Positions 33,995 to 43,587 of a DNA stretch of 54,919 nt are shown here, one piece after another (within the stretch, counting starts at the first letter, position 1; each line of letters opens with the position of its first letter). The notes beneath the pieces are model-generated. The model was not told the DNA's origin and ran no database searches. It saw only the letters and a list, made by a program, of their open reading frames with translations. This stretch comes from Pseudomonadota bacterium (GTDB taxonomy: Bacteria > Bdellovibrionota > UBA2428). Position numbers and translations under genes: made by a program. Where the stretch lies: the NCBI GenBank assembly GCA_018001635.1, contig JAGNHS010000014.1:1-54919 (forward strand), given 5' to 3'.

Positions 33995-35689
33995 TTAGTC
34001 TCCCAACATTTCTAAGTCTTCGATGGACACATCGCCTCGAACAACTTTCATCATGCAGTTCATTTTTAAAGTTCTCATACCTTCTTTAACGGCCACTCTA
34101 CGAATTTCGTCGGTGTTACCACTTTTGCCGATAATTTCGCGAATGGGATCGGTCATGGGCATAACTTCGTAAATGGCCAGTCGGCCTTTATAACCAGTGG
34201 TTCTGCAATCCGAGCAACCGCGACCGCGTTTGGCTTTGAATTTTCCTATGCTATTTTCTGGAAAACCCAAGCGTCTCAGTGTGGCTTCATCGGCACGAGT
34301 GTCGTCGGTTTTACAATGAGCACAAATTTTTCGAACAAGTCGTTGAGCTACAACAACACGAAGTGCGCTGTTGATAAGGAAGGGTTCGATGTTCATGTCT
34401 TTGAGTCGCATCACGGCGCTTGGAGCATCGTTAGTGTGAAGTGTAGAGAGCACCATGTGACCCGTCAGAGCCGCGCGCATGCCCACTTCAGCGGTTTCTG
34501 TGTCTCGAATTTCACCTACTAGTATGATGTCGGGATCTTGTCGCAAGAAGGCTCTTAAGGCTTCGGCAAATCCAAATCCAATTTGTTCTTTGGTTTGGCA
34601 TTGGTTAATTCCAGTGAAATTATATTCCACGGGATCTTCGATGGTAGAAATGTTTACATCTTGGCCATTCAATAAATTGAGAGCTGCATAAAGTGTGGTG
34701 GTTTTACCAGAACCCGTAGCACCCGTAACAAGACCCATACCCCACGAGGCTCGAACGGCTTTTTCAAATTTCTGCCGATCGTCGTCTTCGAATCCGAGTT
34801 GGTCGAGTGAATAGACGGCTTGGTTTTTATCTAAAATACGAAGCACCACTTTTTCGCCGTAAATGGTGGGTAAAGTGTTAACTCGAAAATCAACATTGCG
34901 TGTTTCGCTGATTTTCAATCGGACTCGACCATCTTGGGGAAGACGTTTTTCGTCGAGACGCAATTTGGCCATCACTTTAACTCGAGCGATTAAAGCGTTT
35001 TTTACGTTGTTGGGTGGGCGAGAAGCTTCGGTGAGATCACCGTCGAGTCTGTAGCGAATTCGCAATTCTTTTTCATAAGGTTCGATGTGAATGTCTGAGG
35101 CGCCTTTTTGAATAGCATCCACTAACATGTTTGTTACAAATTTAATAATGGGGGCATCGTTGGCGTTTGTTTCGCCGTCGTCGGCGGTAGCGGCGTCGAG
35201 ATCTACAGTTTCAACTCCCTCTGCAGCGCTTTGATCAAAAGACTGAGAGAGTTTGGTCATTTCCATGCTGTAATATTTTTGAATGATTTGTAGAATTCCG
35301 CTGGGTCGAGCCAACACGAGCTTCACTTTGGCGCGGGTTTCAAAGCGGATGTCGTCAATAGCTTGAATGTTTGTAGGATCATAAACGGCCACGACAAGTG
35401 TTTCTCCTCGACGGCCCACAGGAATCACTCGGTGCTTGCTGGCAATGGCGCCGGGAATGAGGCTTATGATGTCTTGACTGAAAGAAATGTGACTGAGATC
35501 CATGATTGGAAGTTGGTAATGTTTTGCGAAAAACTCTACGAGACGATCTTCGTCGACAACTTTTTTATCGAGAAAAATATCTACCATTCGATTGCCGGTC
35601 TTTTTATGAATTTCGACGCACTCATTGATATGCTGTTCAGCAATCAATTGTTCGGAAATCATAAAAGATTTTAATTTCGGACTCAGCAT
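33995..35689 (-). CDS. pilB: Type IV pilus extension ATPase PilB
   Basis: A 564-residue ATPase that drives pilus assembly. The N-terminal N1 domain (about 1-150) includes VDEDRLVEFFAKHYQLPIMDL. The catalytic core has Walker A GATGSGKTTTLYAALNLL, Asp box, and Walker B AFLRQDPDIILVGEIRD. The tetra-cysteine zinc motif (CAHC then CSDC, about 467-506) is intact and separates PilB from PilT. It is the first gene of the pilB-T-C-S-R operon. The 170-nt upstream region is shared with the divergent etfB. Confidence 0.95.
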   Translation of the reverse strand: MLSPKLKSFMISEQLIAEQHINECVEIHKKTGNRMVDIFLDKKVVDEDRLVEFFAKHYQLPIMDLSHISFSQDIISLIPGAIASKHRVIPVGRRGETLVVAVYDPTNIQAIDDIRFETRAKVKLVLARPSGILQIIQKYYSMEMTKLSQSFDQSAAEGVETVDLDAATADDGETNANDAPIIKFVTNMLVDAIQKGASDIHIEPYEKELRIRYRLDGDLTEASRPPNNVKNALIARVKVMAKLRLDEKRLPQDGRVRLKISETRNVDFRVNTLPTIYGEKVVLRILDKNQAVYSLDQLGFEDDDRQKFEKAVRASWGMGLVTGATGSGKTTTLYAALNLLNGQDVNISTIEDPVEYNFTGINQCQTKEQIGFGFAEALRAFLRQDPDIILVGEIRDTETAEVGMRAALTGHMVLSTLHTNDAPSAVMRLKDMNIEPFLINSALRVVVAQRLVRKICAHCKTDDTRADEATLRRLGFPENSIGKFKAKRGRGCSDCRTTGYKGRLAIYEVMPMTDPIREIIGKSGNTDEIRRVAVKEGMRTLKMNCMMKVVRGDVSIEDLEMLGD

Positions 35690-35859
35690 GATTTAGACAT
35701 GTCTCCCCTTAGCTATATCGGCACATGCGCGGAGAACTTTGATTCTTAAATTTTTGCCCCGATGCGCTTAGCGTCATGCTTCTAATTGCGCGACCCGCTG
35801 CATTGAATCTTCTGAGCTATGTTTGAAGGCTTAATGAAGAACCTTTAGAGTGAGGTCTT

Positions 35860-36642
35860 ATGAAAATTGCCGTAATTGTTAAGCAAACTCCAGATACAGA
35901 GACAAAAGCTAAATTGGGTCCTCAAGGTTTGGATCTGACAGGGCTTAAATTTATTCTTAATCCTTATGATGAATTTGCTGTTGAAGAAGCTATCAAGACT
36001 AAGGACAAATTCAAAGGTGAGCTGACGGTTATTAGTGTGGGACCCGATAGAACTGTCGATGCCATTCGCACGGCTTTAGCTATGGGTTGCGACAAGGCCA
36101 TTCACGTTAAAGTGAGTGAAGACGATTATAAAAAATGTGATTCCTATGTGATCGCCAAATCTTTGGCGGCGGCCATAAAACAAAAAGGTCCCTTTGATGT
36201 CATTTTTGCAGGAAAGCAAGCCATCGATGACGACGCTCTTGCGGTTCCGCAAATGATGGCAGAATTTCTAGAATGTCCAAGGGCGACTGTAGTGACTAAA
36301 TTAGAATGGTCTGCCGATGGAAAATCAGCCAAGGTGCGAAGGGCCATTGATGGTGGCGCTGAAGAGGTTATTGAATTGCAACTTCCTGCAGTCATTGCAG
36401 CTCATAAAGGTTTGAACACTCCTCGATACGCTTCTTTGCCTGGAATTATGAAAGCTAAAAAAGTTCCAGTCGATGTTGTCGAAATTTCTGCGCTAGGAAC
36501 TGGCGCACAAGATGCTAAAACTGAGCTTTGTGATTTTGAATTGCCTCCTGAAAAACCAGCAGGAAAAATTCTCAAAGGAAGCGCTGAAGAATTGGCAAAA
36601 CAAATTGTGACTGCACTTCGTAATGAAGCGAAAGTGATTTAA
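35860..36642 (+). CDS. etfB: Electron transfer flavoprotein beta subunit
   Basis: A 260-residue ETF beta subunit that binds AMP and, with EtfA, carries electrons from acyl-CoA dehydrogenases to the quinone pool. Seen are MKIAVIVKQTPDTE, LNPYDEFAVEEAIK, AMGCDKAIHVK and the family signature FAGKQAIDDDALAVPQMMAE (about 113-132). The C-terminal anchor helix that grips the alpha subunit is also present. It is followed 15 nt later by etfA, the standard order. Confidence 0.96.
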   Translation: MKIAVIVKQTPDTETKAKLGPQGLDLTGLKFILNPYDEFAVEEAIKTKDKFKGELTVISVGPDRTVDAIRTALAMGCDKAIHVKVSEDDYKKCDSYVIAKSLAAAIKQKGPFDVIFAGKQAIDDDALAVPQMMAEFLECPRATVVTKLEWSADGKSAKVRRAIDGGAEEVIELQLPAVIAAHKGLNTPRYASLPGIMKAKKVPVDVVEISALGTGAQDAKTELCDFELPPEKPAGKILKGSAEELAKQIVTALRNEAKVI

Positions 36643-36657
36643 GGGGTAGGAATAAAT

Positions 36658-37635
36658 ATGTCAAAAGCACTCGTCCTCATTGAACAAAAAGATGGAAAAG
36701 TAAAAAAATCATCTCTCGAGGTGATTTCGGCTCTTTCAAGTAAAGGAGTTGAAGTTGAAGCCATAGTGTTTGGTAATTCTTTGAGCGGAGAGGCACTGGC
36801 TGCTGATTCAGGATCTCAAGGAGCAAAAACTCTTCATGTAGTCAACGATGCTTCACTCTCAAATTATCAACAAGAAAGTGTAGCGGCGACTCTGGCTGAT
36901 CAATTTAAAAAGGGTGGCTATCAGATTTTAGCTGCTGCAGCTTCGGGATTAGTGAAAGATTTATTTCCAACAATGGCCGTGCGCTTAAACGGCGGATTGG
37001 CTGTTGATTGCACTTGGCTTGATGTGAATGGGGCTGATGTTTTTGTAAAGAGACCTCTCTTAGCAGGAAAATATTTTGCAAAAGTGAAATTTAAATCTGC
37101 TCCAGCGGTCATTAGCTTTCGCCCTAACGTATTAGGTGTGGGAGCCGCTAAGGGTTCAGCGGCGCAAGTGTCAAACTTGGCGTTAACTGCAGGAAGCGGA
37201 AAAGCTAAAACTACTGCTGTTGAAGGTGCGGCTTCTGGATCGTCTCGTCCAGATCTTTCTGAGGCAGAAAGAATTGTGAGCGGTGGTCGTTCGCTTAAGA
37301 GCGCAGATAATTTTAAAATCTTATTTGATATGGCCGATGTGATTGGCGCTGCTGTGGGTGCTTCTCGCGCAGCTGTGGACGCGGGTTACGCTCCTCATGC
37401 CATGCAAGTAGGGCAAACTGGAAAAACTGTAAATCCAGTTCTCTATGTCGCTTGTGGAATATCGGGCGCCATTCAGCATTTGGCTGGAATGAAAACTTCC
37501 AAAATTATTGTAGCTATTAATACAGATCCTGAAGCTCCGATTATTCAAAAAGCTGATTATGCAGCTATCGGTGATTTGTTCCAGGTGGTGCCAGCCTTAA
37601 CAACTGAGTTGAAAGCACTACTCTCTCACGGCTGA
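36658..37635 (+). CDS. etfA: Electron transfer flavoprotein alpha subunit
   Basis: A 325-residue FAD-binding subunit. Domain I carries the beta-subunit contact. The C-terminal FAD domain shows the classic [68 protein letters not shown] (in two halves) and [12 protein letters not shown]. It forms the ETF heterodimer with the preceding gene, likely serving fatty acid and amino acid oxidation. A small membrane protein follows 10 nt later. Confidence 0.96.
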   Translation: MSKALVLIEQKDGKVKKSSLEVISALSSKGVEVEAIVFGNSLSGEALAADSGSQGAKTLHVVNDASLSNYQQESVAATLADQFKKGGYQILAAAASGLVKDLFPTMAVRLNGGLAVDCTWLDVNGADVFVKRPLLAGKYFAKVKFKSAPAVISFRPNVLGVGAAKGSAAQVSNLALTAGSGKAKTTAVEGAASGSSRPDLSEAERIVSGGRSLKSADNFKILFDMADVIGAAVGASRAAVDAGYAPHAMQVGQTGKTVNPVLYVACGISGAIQHLAGMKTSKIIVAINTDPEAPIIQKADYAAIGDLFQVVPALTTELKALLSHG

Positions 37636-37645
37636 GAATTTATTA

Positions 37646-37876
37646 ATGGGGTGGATTTATATTTTGGCTCGAAACTATCCGTTTTGGGCCATCCCCTTGT
37701 CGGTGACTTTTTTTCTAGATGTTTTTTTGAAAAAAAAGCCAAGCCGTAGTCCCCTCAAAAAAAATCTATATTTACTTTTAAGTATCACACTTATGGGAAC
37801 ATCCATTTGGTTTATTATCGTGCAAGGGCACATGAAGGTAGTGCCCTTTTTACACGAGATTCTTACTGGATTTTAG
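37646..37876 (+). CDS. Small two-helix membrane protein
   Basis: A 76-residue protein with two hydrophobic helices (about 5-26 and 41-61) separated by a basic loop (LKKKPSRSPLKK), suggesting both ends outside and the loop in the cytoplasm. No family recognised. It follows etfA by 10 nt on the same strand without a strong ribosome site, so coupling to etfA is likely. Its TAG stop is the first codon of the palindromic repeat at 37874. Confidence 0.55.
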   Translation: MGWIYILARNYPFWAIPLSVTFFLDVFLKKKPSRSPLKKNLYLLLSITLMGTSIWFIIVQGHMKVVPFLHEILTGF

Positions 37877-37952
37877 TCGCCTGTGAAAAACGTCGAATTT
37901 CTTTGTCCGGACGCGTTTTATTTAATGCTTTGGGCTTTTTCACGGACGACTA
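37874..37952. repeat. Stop-codon palindrome, family C copy 2
   Basis: Arms 37874-37890 and 37936-37952 are inverted (TAGTCG, then C or T, then C, T or C, GTGAAAAA). They enclose a 45-nt spacer containing GTCCGGAC. Each arm starts with TAG, and both TAGs are stop codons, of the plus gene (37874-37876) and the minus gene (37952-37950). The arms match the palindrome at 15071. Confidence 0.7.
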
Positions 37953-39119
37953 TTGAGTCACAAAGCGTTTGATTCGGGCCAAGCCTTCAGTGATATCTGC
38001 TTCAGAAACAGAAAAACTAAAGCGCACATGTCCCGGCATACCAAAAGAATTTGCGGCATTGATGGCGACTTTTTCTTCGTTGAGTAATTGTTCAACAAAT
38101 TCATTCGTATCTTTGCTGCCTTTTCGTTTCATGGCTTCTTCTACATTCATAAGTATGTAAAAAGAGGCCTGAGGAGAATAAGCTTTTACGTAGGGGATTT
38201 GCTCCGCAATAGACATAAACAAATCTCTTCGTTTTTTAAATGAAGCAATAATTGGCGGGAGATATGTAGAAGAATTTTCAATTGCAGCTACGGCACCTTC
38301 CTGTAAAAAAGGAGGCACACATGTGAGCACTTGGCTTTGTAATGCAGAAAGTGCAGCAATGTTATCTTTATGACTAGAAATATAACCTAGTCTCCAACCA
38401 GTCATGGCATAAGCTTTAGAGAAAGCATTAACGCTGACCACCCATTCCGAGTCGGCTTCGTTGATTAGAGAAAGTGGTGAATTGTGTTTTTCACTTCCGT
38501 AAACAAGTCTTTCGTAAAGTTCATCAAAGACAAGAAGCACTTTTTGCTCTTTGCACCATTGAATAATTTCTTCTAGTTGAGCTTTCGGAATCATGGAACC
38601 ACTTGGATTGTTGGGCGATGCCATTATGACGGCTTTTGTTTTTGAAGTTTTATATTTTGAGAGTTCTGCAGCTGTTGGAAACAAATGTTTCTCCGCGCTA
38701 GTGTTAAAAATAACAGCCTTTGCGTTCACAGCTTTGATAATGCCTGGGTAAGAAACCCAGTAAGGTGCTGGGACCAAAACTTCATCGCCTTGTTCGAGTA
38801 ATGCAGAGAGGACCAAATGAATTCCTTGTTTTGCACCAACAGATAGAAGAATATGTTCGGGTCGAATCCATGAAATATTAAGTCGTTCTTTTTGATCCTT
38901 GGCCAAAGCGTTCAATAAATCTGGTATTCCTTGAGTGGGGCCATATTTGGTGTTTCCACTTTTTAAAGCGCTATAAACTCTTTCGACAGCTTGAGTGGGG
39001 CTTTGAAAATCACTTTCACCAGCAGCAAAAGATATTATATTTTCGCCTTTAGCCTTGAGTTCTCGAATTCTTTGAAGAAGGGCAAGGGTTTCGCTGCCAG
39101 ATATTTTTTTAGGAATCAT
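37950..39119 (-). CDS. Class I/II PLP aminotransferase (aspartate-type)
   Basis: A 389-residue fold-type I enzyme. Substrate and PLP motifs: ISFAAGESDFQSP, YGPTQGIPDLL, ASPNNPSGS, LVFDELYERLVY (Asp and Tyr), the PLP Lys in SVNAFSKAYAMTGWRLGY (about 235-252), and the carboxylate-binding Arg in RFSFSVSE near the C-terminus. This fits aspartate aminotransferase of the AspC I-gamma type, but other substrates are possible. It overlaps coaD by four bases and heads toward a family C repeat. Confidence 0.9.
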   Translation of the reverse strand: MIPKKISGSETLALLQRIRELKAKGENIISFAAGESDFQSPTQAVERVYSALKSGNTKYGPTQGIPDLLNALAKDQKERLNISWIRPEHILLSVGAKQGIHLVLSALLEQGDEVLVPAPYWVSYPGIIKAVNAKAVIFNTSAEKHLFPTAAELSKYKTSKTKAVIMASPNNPSGSMIPKAQLEEIIQWCKEQKVLLVFDELYERLVYGSEKHNSPLSLINEADSEWVVSVNAFSKAYAMTGWRLGYISSHKDNIAALSALQSQVLTCVPPFLQEGAVAAIENSSTYLPPIIASFKKRRDLFMSIAEQIPYVKAYSPQASFYILMNVEEAMKRKGSKDTNEFVEQLLNEEKVAINAANSFGMPGHVRFSFSVSEADITEGLARIKRFVTQ

Positions 39120-39619
39120 TTACGCTTTACCTCCGGTATTTTTTTCTTAATCGCAAGAGCCACATTGTTAGGCACCAATCCTTTTAAAGAGCCCCCGTAG
39201 CGGGCCACTTCTTTAATGAGAGTGCTGCTTACAAAGAAAAATTTTTCGTCTGTCATTATGTGAAGAGTTTCAATTTTGGGATTTAAATGTCTATTCATGG
39301 TCGACATTTGAAACTCAACTTCAAAATCACTCAAACTACGAATCCCACGAATGAGAATTTTTGAATTCACTTTCTCACAAAAATGCACCAATAATTCGGA
39401 CCAAGAGTGAATTTCAACTTGCCCCTTTTTAACTTCATTTTTTAATGAGGCTTTAATTAAGTCGAGGCGTTCTTCGACGGAAAAGAGCGGGCCCTTAAGC
39501 GGATGAGTGGCGACAACAATATAAAGTTTGTCGAATAAAGGAAGCACTCGCCTTATCACATCGAGGTGGCCATGGGTGAGGGGGTCGAAGCTTCCGGCGT
39601 ATACAGCCGAACGTTTCAT
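39116..39619 (-). CDS. coaD: Phosphopantetheine adenylyltransferase
   Basis: A 167-residue nucleotidyltransferase that makes dephospho-CoA from phosphopantetheine and ATP. I chose ATG 39619 (MKRSAVYAGSFDPLTHGHLD) because it matches the family N-terminus. A GTG at 39637, overlapping the rsmD stop, would add six residues. Catalytic motifs seen: GSFDPLTHGH (the HxGH-type signature), RGIRSLSDFEVE, and the C-terminal VSSTLIKEVARYGG. It sits in a tight rsmD-coaD-aminotransferase operon, and rsmD-coaD is a common bacterial pairing. Confidence 0.95.
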   Translation of the reverse strand: MKRSAVYAGSFDPLTHGHLDVIRRVLPLFDKLYIVVATHPLKGPLFSVEERLDLIKASLKNEVKKGQVEIHSWSELLVHFCEKVNSKILIRGIRSLSDFEVEFQMSTMNRHLNPKIETLHIMTDEKFFFVSSTLIKEVARYGGSLKGLVPNNVALAIKKKIPEVKRK

Positions 39620-39633
39620 GCTATCGAAAGTTA

Positions 39634-40209
39634 TCACTTCTTTCTTCGAAAGAAAATGAGTTTACCTTCTCCATGGCCGCGTTCTTTAAGATATTCCCAA
39701 TTCTTGAAAATGGGTATGTCTTCGCGTTCGTCCATTTCAACAATGAGCACAGCGTTGTCTGAAAAAATATGAGGCACAGCTTCAAATTTAGGAATGACTT
39801 TTTCTACGAGCCCCAGACCATAGGGTGGATCACAAAAAATAGTGTCAAAAGGAAGAAAATCCGTAAGTTGAGCAAGTCTAAGGGGCCATTCTTTAATTCG
39901 ATTACTGGCAATGACGCTGACTGTTTGTGGGCTAATTTGTAATCTCTCAATATTCTCTTTTATGGATAATAAGGCTTTAGGGTCTTTTTCGATCATAACT
40001 GCGCGATGCGCTGTGCGAGAAAGTGCCTCAAAGGAGAGAGAGCCAGTGCCAGCAAAAAGGTCTAAAACTCTTTCGGAATTGTGGGCTAATCCATGCTCTA
40101 AAATATTAAAAAGGGCTTCTTTACGGGCGGCAGAAGTGGGGCGGGTGCCCTTACCGTCGGGAACTTTAAGATATTGACCCTTCCATTTGCCGTTGAGAAT
40201 TCTAATCAT
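39634..40209 (-). CDS. rsmD: 16S rRNA (guanine966-N2)-methyltransferase RsmD
   Basis: A 191-residue SAM-dependent methyltransferase. It has the RsmD start IRILNGKWKGQYLKVPDG and TRPTSAARKEALFNIL (about 20-36). SAM motif I is VLDLFAGTGSLSFEAL and the catalytic motif IV is FCDPPYG (about 130). The enzyme modifies G966 of 16S rRNA during 30S assembly. It overlaps the binding-protein gene upstream (ATGA), so all four genes here are tightly coupled. Confidence 0.95.
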   Translation of the reverse strand: MIRILNGKWKGQYLKVPDGKGTRPTSAARKEALFNILEHGLAHNSERVLDLFAGTGSLSFEALSRTAHRAVMIEKDPKALLSIKENIERLQISPQTVSVIASNRIKEWPLRLAQLTDFLPFDTIFCDPPYGLGLVEKVIPKFEAVPHIFSDNAVLIVEMDEREDIPIFKNWEYLKERGHGEGKLIFFRRKK

Positions 40210-41324
40210 AAAGTGCTTTGAAAGCGGGACCTTTGTTTTTGAGTGCTTAAAATTGTTATTTTTCTTTCCATGTAAAATTTGTTGTTAATTTTTTCGCAAT
40301 GGCTCAAGCAAGGGACATCCTGCATTTTTTCCAAAAGCGTCCACCACTGTGAACGATCTTTAACGACAGCCTCTTTCACCCACATCATAGAATCGAAGGC
40401 GAGCGCCATGGCGGCGCTTGGAGTTTTTTTATTGAGAAACTTTGAGTATTTTTCGAGCGTGTCTAAATTATAGCGTTCAGGATCTTGGGAAAAATAATCT
40501 ATTGGAAAAAAATTTCCAGCTAAGGATTCTGAAGGAACTTTAAAGAAATTTTCTGATTCCCAAGAGGGATCTCCTAAGAAGGTTACTTTTAACGCACTAT
40601 CGTTTATGGCTTTTATTAGAGAGGCACTTTTAAGTCCATCGCTAGAAAAATAGACAAATTTCCAATTATTTTTTTTTGCAATTTCAATAATGGCGTTAGT
40701 ATCAAGAGGATTAAAACTAATTGAGGTCTCACTGAAATTTTTAGCACCTAATTTTTTCCAAGACTCTTTAAAAGTTTGTGCATTTTTCCAGCTGTTTTGA
40801 TTTCCAAGCTCGGAAACAATGGCAACAGATTCGGCTTTTAAACTTTCTTTGGCAAAAATGGCCATGGCTTGAGGATAGCGGTCGGGGTGAGTTGAAAAAT
40901 GAATTAAAAAAGATGATTTATTTTCTACCAATAGAGGGTATTTGTTTAGACTAATAGAGGCCTGTTTTAAGTTTTGGGACAATTCGATAGCTTTTGGCAA
41001 ACACCATCCAGAAAATGGACTTATAATTAAATCTGTTTTTTTCTTATTCTCTTCAATAAAAAGACGAGCACATTCCTCCGTCGAGCTCTTGGTGTCTATG
41101 AAATGGATTTCGATGGGTGCTTTATGAGTCTTAAGATCCACTTCGGCCATCTTAAAGCCTTCTTCATATTTCTTAGCTTCGTCCTTGAGTTCTCCACTCA
41201 ATGGAAGAAGTATTGCGACTTGAAAATTAGCGACTTGACGCACGTCTTTGTCGCTAGACGTCGCTGCAGCGCTTAAAGCCAATAAAAAAAACTTTAGAAA
41301 AAACTTTGGATTTTTTATCATCAT
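40206..41324 (-). CDS. Periplasmic type I binding protein (LivK-like)
   Basis: A 372-residue exported protein with a signal peptide (residues 1-22, FFLKFFLLALSAAA). The mature part has the periplasmic-binding-protein type I fold: FQVAILLPLSGELKDEAKKYEEGFKMA, IHFIDTKSS, DLIISPFSGW and AVAIVSELG-like strands, then ALAFDSMMW. Relatives include branched-chain amino-acid receptors and the LpoA-type activators of penicillin-binding proteins. The absence of transporter genes nearby leaves both possible. It is the first gene of the rsmD-coaD operon. Confidence 0.75.
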   Translation of the reverse strand: MMIKNPKFFLKFFLLALSAAATSSDKDVRQVANFQVAILLPLSGELKDEAKKYEEGFKMAEVDLKTHKAPIEIHFIDTKSSTEECARLFIEENKKKTDLIISPFSGWCLPKAIELSQNLKQASISLNKYPLLVENKSSFLIHFSTHPDRYPQAMAIFAKESLKAESVAIVSELGNQNSWKNAQTFKESWKKLGAKNFSETSISFNPLDTNAIIEIAKKNNWKFVYFSSDGLKSASLIKAINDSALKVTFLGDPSWESENFFKVPSESLAGNFFPIDYFSQDPERYNLDTLEKYSKFLNKKTPSAAMALAFDSMMWVKEAVVKDRSQWWTLLEKMQDVPCLSHCEKINNKFYMERKITILSTQKQRSRFQSTL

Positions 41325-41362
41325 GCCGAAGATATCTTGGCAAAGTAGGGAGGATCAAGCAA

Positions 41363-41596
41363 GTGTCTGATGAAAACAGCAGCGATGGTAAAAATTCACT
41401 TGTAGGTGAATTTCTGCTCACTTTGGCCAGGGCTCCTGAGCCTGTGCAAGAGGCTATTATCGTGCAAGCGATTAAAGTTCTCCTGCCTTATTATTCAACA
41501 CACATTGCTCCTTACCCTATGCTCTCTCATTTAGTGGAAATTCTACAAAGACAAGGGGTCATTCAAGTTCCTAATCATAAGAAAGAAAGTGCTTAA
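41363..41596 (+). CDS. Small conserved-looking protein, unknown
   Basis: A 77-residue protein. I chose the GTG at 41363 because a strong GGGAGGA ribosome site lies 8-9 nt before it; the longer frame from 41306 would overlap the divergent gene. The protein is acidic at the N-terminus (VSDENSSDG) and helical after that (LVGEFLLTLARAPEPVQEAIIVQAIKVLLP, in two helices). No family recognised. It is divergent from the binding-protein gene and 60 nt upstream of a hydrolase on the same strand. Confidence 0.62.
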   Translation: MSDENSSDGKNSLVGEFLLTLARAPEPVQEAIIVQAIKVLLPYYSTHIAPYPMLSHLVEILQRQGVIQVPNHKKESA

Positions 41597-41655
41597 AGTT
41601 ATTCTTAGTCTTGTTTCTGGTAACGCTTTAAATATTCGGATAGGTTAAAAATACT

Positions 41656-42594
41656 GTGGCACCTGAGTTTGGATCCCAAAATATAAAAAGATTAATTCCA
41701 GAGCCTCGAGATTCTGGATTTGTGATTAGTTTTGATGGCACCTCAATTTATTGGGAGATGCATGGTCCGGATCCTAAGGAAACTCAAAATCCACCTTTGC
41801 TTTTTTGTTATGGATTGGCTTGTTCTGTTAATCAGTGGCGTGCCCAAGTTGAGTTTTTTTCAAAAACGAATCCTTGTTTGTTGTTTGATTATCGTGGACA
41901 TCATAAGAGTGATTCCCCCTCTGATTTTAGAGCCATGAACTTAAGCGCCATTGCAAAAGATGCGGCTGCGGTGATTCAGCAAAAAATATCTCCTAAAGCG
42001 TCCGTTCATGTGTGGGGTCACAGTATGGGATGCAATGTGGCTTTGGAGTTGGCTTTGGCCGAACCTGAATTATGTCGTTCGTTGGTTTTGTGTTGCGGTA
42101 GCGCAGAGAATCCCTTCAAGCGTATGTTTGGAACTAATGTTTTAGAAAAATCGATGACGAGCTTACTGAATCTTTTCCCCAATAATGAAAAGATTTTTAC
42201 AGCATCTTGGAAAATTTTACTCTCTAGACCTGAAATAACAAAATATATTGTCATGTTTGCAGGCTTTAATTGGCAGGCCGTTGAGAGTGACGATATCGAA
42301 ACTTATGTAGCTGCCGTGGCTTCAGTGCACCCTAAAACTTTTTTTCCATTGTTAACGGAATTGGCTAAGGGGCAAACTCAAAACGTATTATCACGTATAA
42401 AAACTCCTGCGTTGATAGTGGCTGGCACACATGACTATGTGACCCCCAAGAAGAATCAAGAGCATTTAGCAGCGGGTTTGGTTGACGGTGAATACTTTTC
42501 GGTTCCCAATGGGTCCCATAATGTTCAGCTGGATTTTGGTGAGTACGTTTGCCTGAAGGCACAAGATTTCTGGAAGAAGCGCAATCTTTTGTGA
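41656..42594 (+). CDS. Alpha/beta hydrolase
   Basis: A 312-residue alpha/beta-hydrolase-fold enzyme with a GTG start and no signal peptide. The nucleophile elbow GHSMGC (Ser at about 120) has the usual GxSxG form. The oxyanion region is LLFCYGLACSVNQW, the acid is in VAGTHDYVTP and the catalytic His in PNGSHNVQ. These complete a Ser-Asp-His triad. The helical lid is of ordinary length. Substrate specificity cannot be read from the sequence. trpS follows within a few bases on the same strand. Confidence 0.9.
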   Translation: MAPEFGSQNIKRLIPEPRDSGFVISFDGTSIYWEMHGPDPKETQNPPLLFCYGLACSVNQWRAQVEFFSKTNPCLLFDYRGHHKSDSPSDFRAMNLSAIAKDAAAVIQQKISPKASVHVWGHSMGCNVALELALAEPELCRSLVLCCGSAENPFKRMFGTNVLEKSMTSLLNLFPNNEKIFTASWKILLSRPEITKYIVMFAGFNWQAVESDDIETYVAAVASVHPKTFFPLLTELAKGQTQNVLSRIKTPALIVAGTHDYVTPKKNQEHLAAGLVDGEYFSVPNGSHNVQLDFGEYVCLKAQDFWKKRNLL

Positions 42595-42609
42595 TAGGCT
42601 TTGCTGGAA

Positions 42610-43587
42610 GTGAAAAAAAGAAGTCTTTCTGGAATTAAACCTACAGGCCGTCCGCATTTAGGCAACTATTTGGGGATGATTAAACCTGCTTTAGATTTAC
42701 AAGAAAAATACGATTGTTTTTATTTTGTTGCTGATTATCATGCACTCACGACAAACCCCAATCCCAAAGATCTTAGGGATTCAGTTCATGAAGTGACCGC
42801 AAGTTTTATTGCCAGTGGATTAGATCCCGATAAGGCTACTTTTTTTAGACAATCGGATGTTCCTTTAGTGACGGAATTATCATGGATTTTATCAAGTTGT
42901 GTTTCTATGGGCGATCTAACGCGCGCGCATGCTTATAAGGCGGCTAAAGATAAGGGTATCGAGGGCACGCTTAATTTGGGAGTTTTTTCGTATCCTGTCT
43001 TGATGGCTGCCGACATTTTACTTTATGACTCCGATGTTGTGCCTGTGGGCAAAGATCAAATTCAACATTTGGAAATGGCTAGAGCTATGGCCAAACGCTT
43101 TAATCATTTTTACGGCGATACTCTTAAAGAGCCTCTAGAATTAGTTCAGGCCGAAGTGGCCGTTGTTCCTGGGATTGATGGTCAGAAGATGAGTAAATCT
43201 TATGGAAATGGAATTGAACCTTTTGCTCCTCAAAAGGAATTGAAAAAACAAGTGATGGCCATTGTCACGGATAGTAAGGGTCTTGAAGACGTTAAAGATC
43301 CAAGCACTTGTAACATTGTGGCGTTGTATCGACTTTTAGCTACAAAAGACGAAGTCTTAGATATGGAAGCAAAATATCGTGCCGGAAATTATGGTTATGG
43401 TCACGCCAAGTTAGCTTTGCTCGATAAAATTGAAAATGTTTTTGGTGAAGCTCGAAAAACTTATGAAAAAGTCCGTCATGACGACAAATATCTAGAAGCC
43501 GTTTTAAAAAAAGGTGCCGATCGAGCTAATGATTATGCTCAAAAGCTTTTGAGTCGTGTTAAAAAGGCTTGTGGAGTTTCGCCATGA
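42610..43587 (+). CDS. trpS: Tryptophanyl-tRNA synthetase
   Basis: A 325-residue class I synthetase. I prefer the GTG at 42610 (MKKRSLSGIKPTG, the family N-terminus) over a TTG at 42601. The HIGH-type motif is in GRPHLGNYLG (about 12-21), the KMSKS motif is GQKMSKSYGN (about 193-202), and the tryptophan-pocket region is LMAADILLYDSDVVPVGKDQIQH. It is complete. Its stop overlaps the ATG of pgpA (ATGA). There is no second trpS or tryptophan pathway gene nearby. Confidence 0.97.
   Translation: MKKRSLSGIKPTGRPHLGNYLGMIKPALDLQEKYDCFYFVADYHALTTNPNPKDLRDSVHEVTASFIASGLDPDKATFFRQSDVPLVTELSWILSSCVSMGDLTRAHAYKAAKDKGIEGTLNLGVFSYPVLMAADILLYDSDVVPVGKDQIQHLEMARAMAKRFNHFYGDTLKEPLELVQAEVAVVPGIDGQKMSKSYGNGIEPFAPQKELKKQVMAIVTDSKGLEDVKDPSTCNIVALYRLLATKDEVLDMEAKYRAGNYGYGHAKLALLDKIENVFGEARKTYEKVRHDDKYLEAVLKKGADRANDYAQKLLSRVKKACGVSP

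Noticed and set aside
35690..35859. Regulatory RNA in the pilB/etfB divergent gap
   Set aside because: Only short imperfect inverted repeats; no convincing stem or conserved motif.
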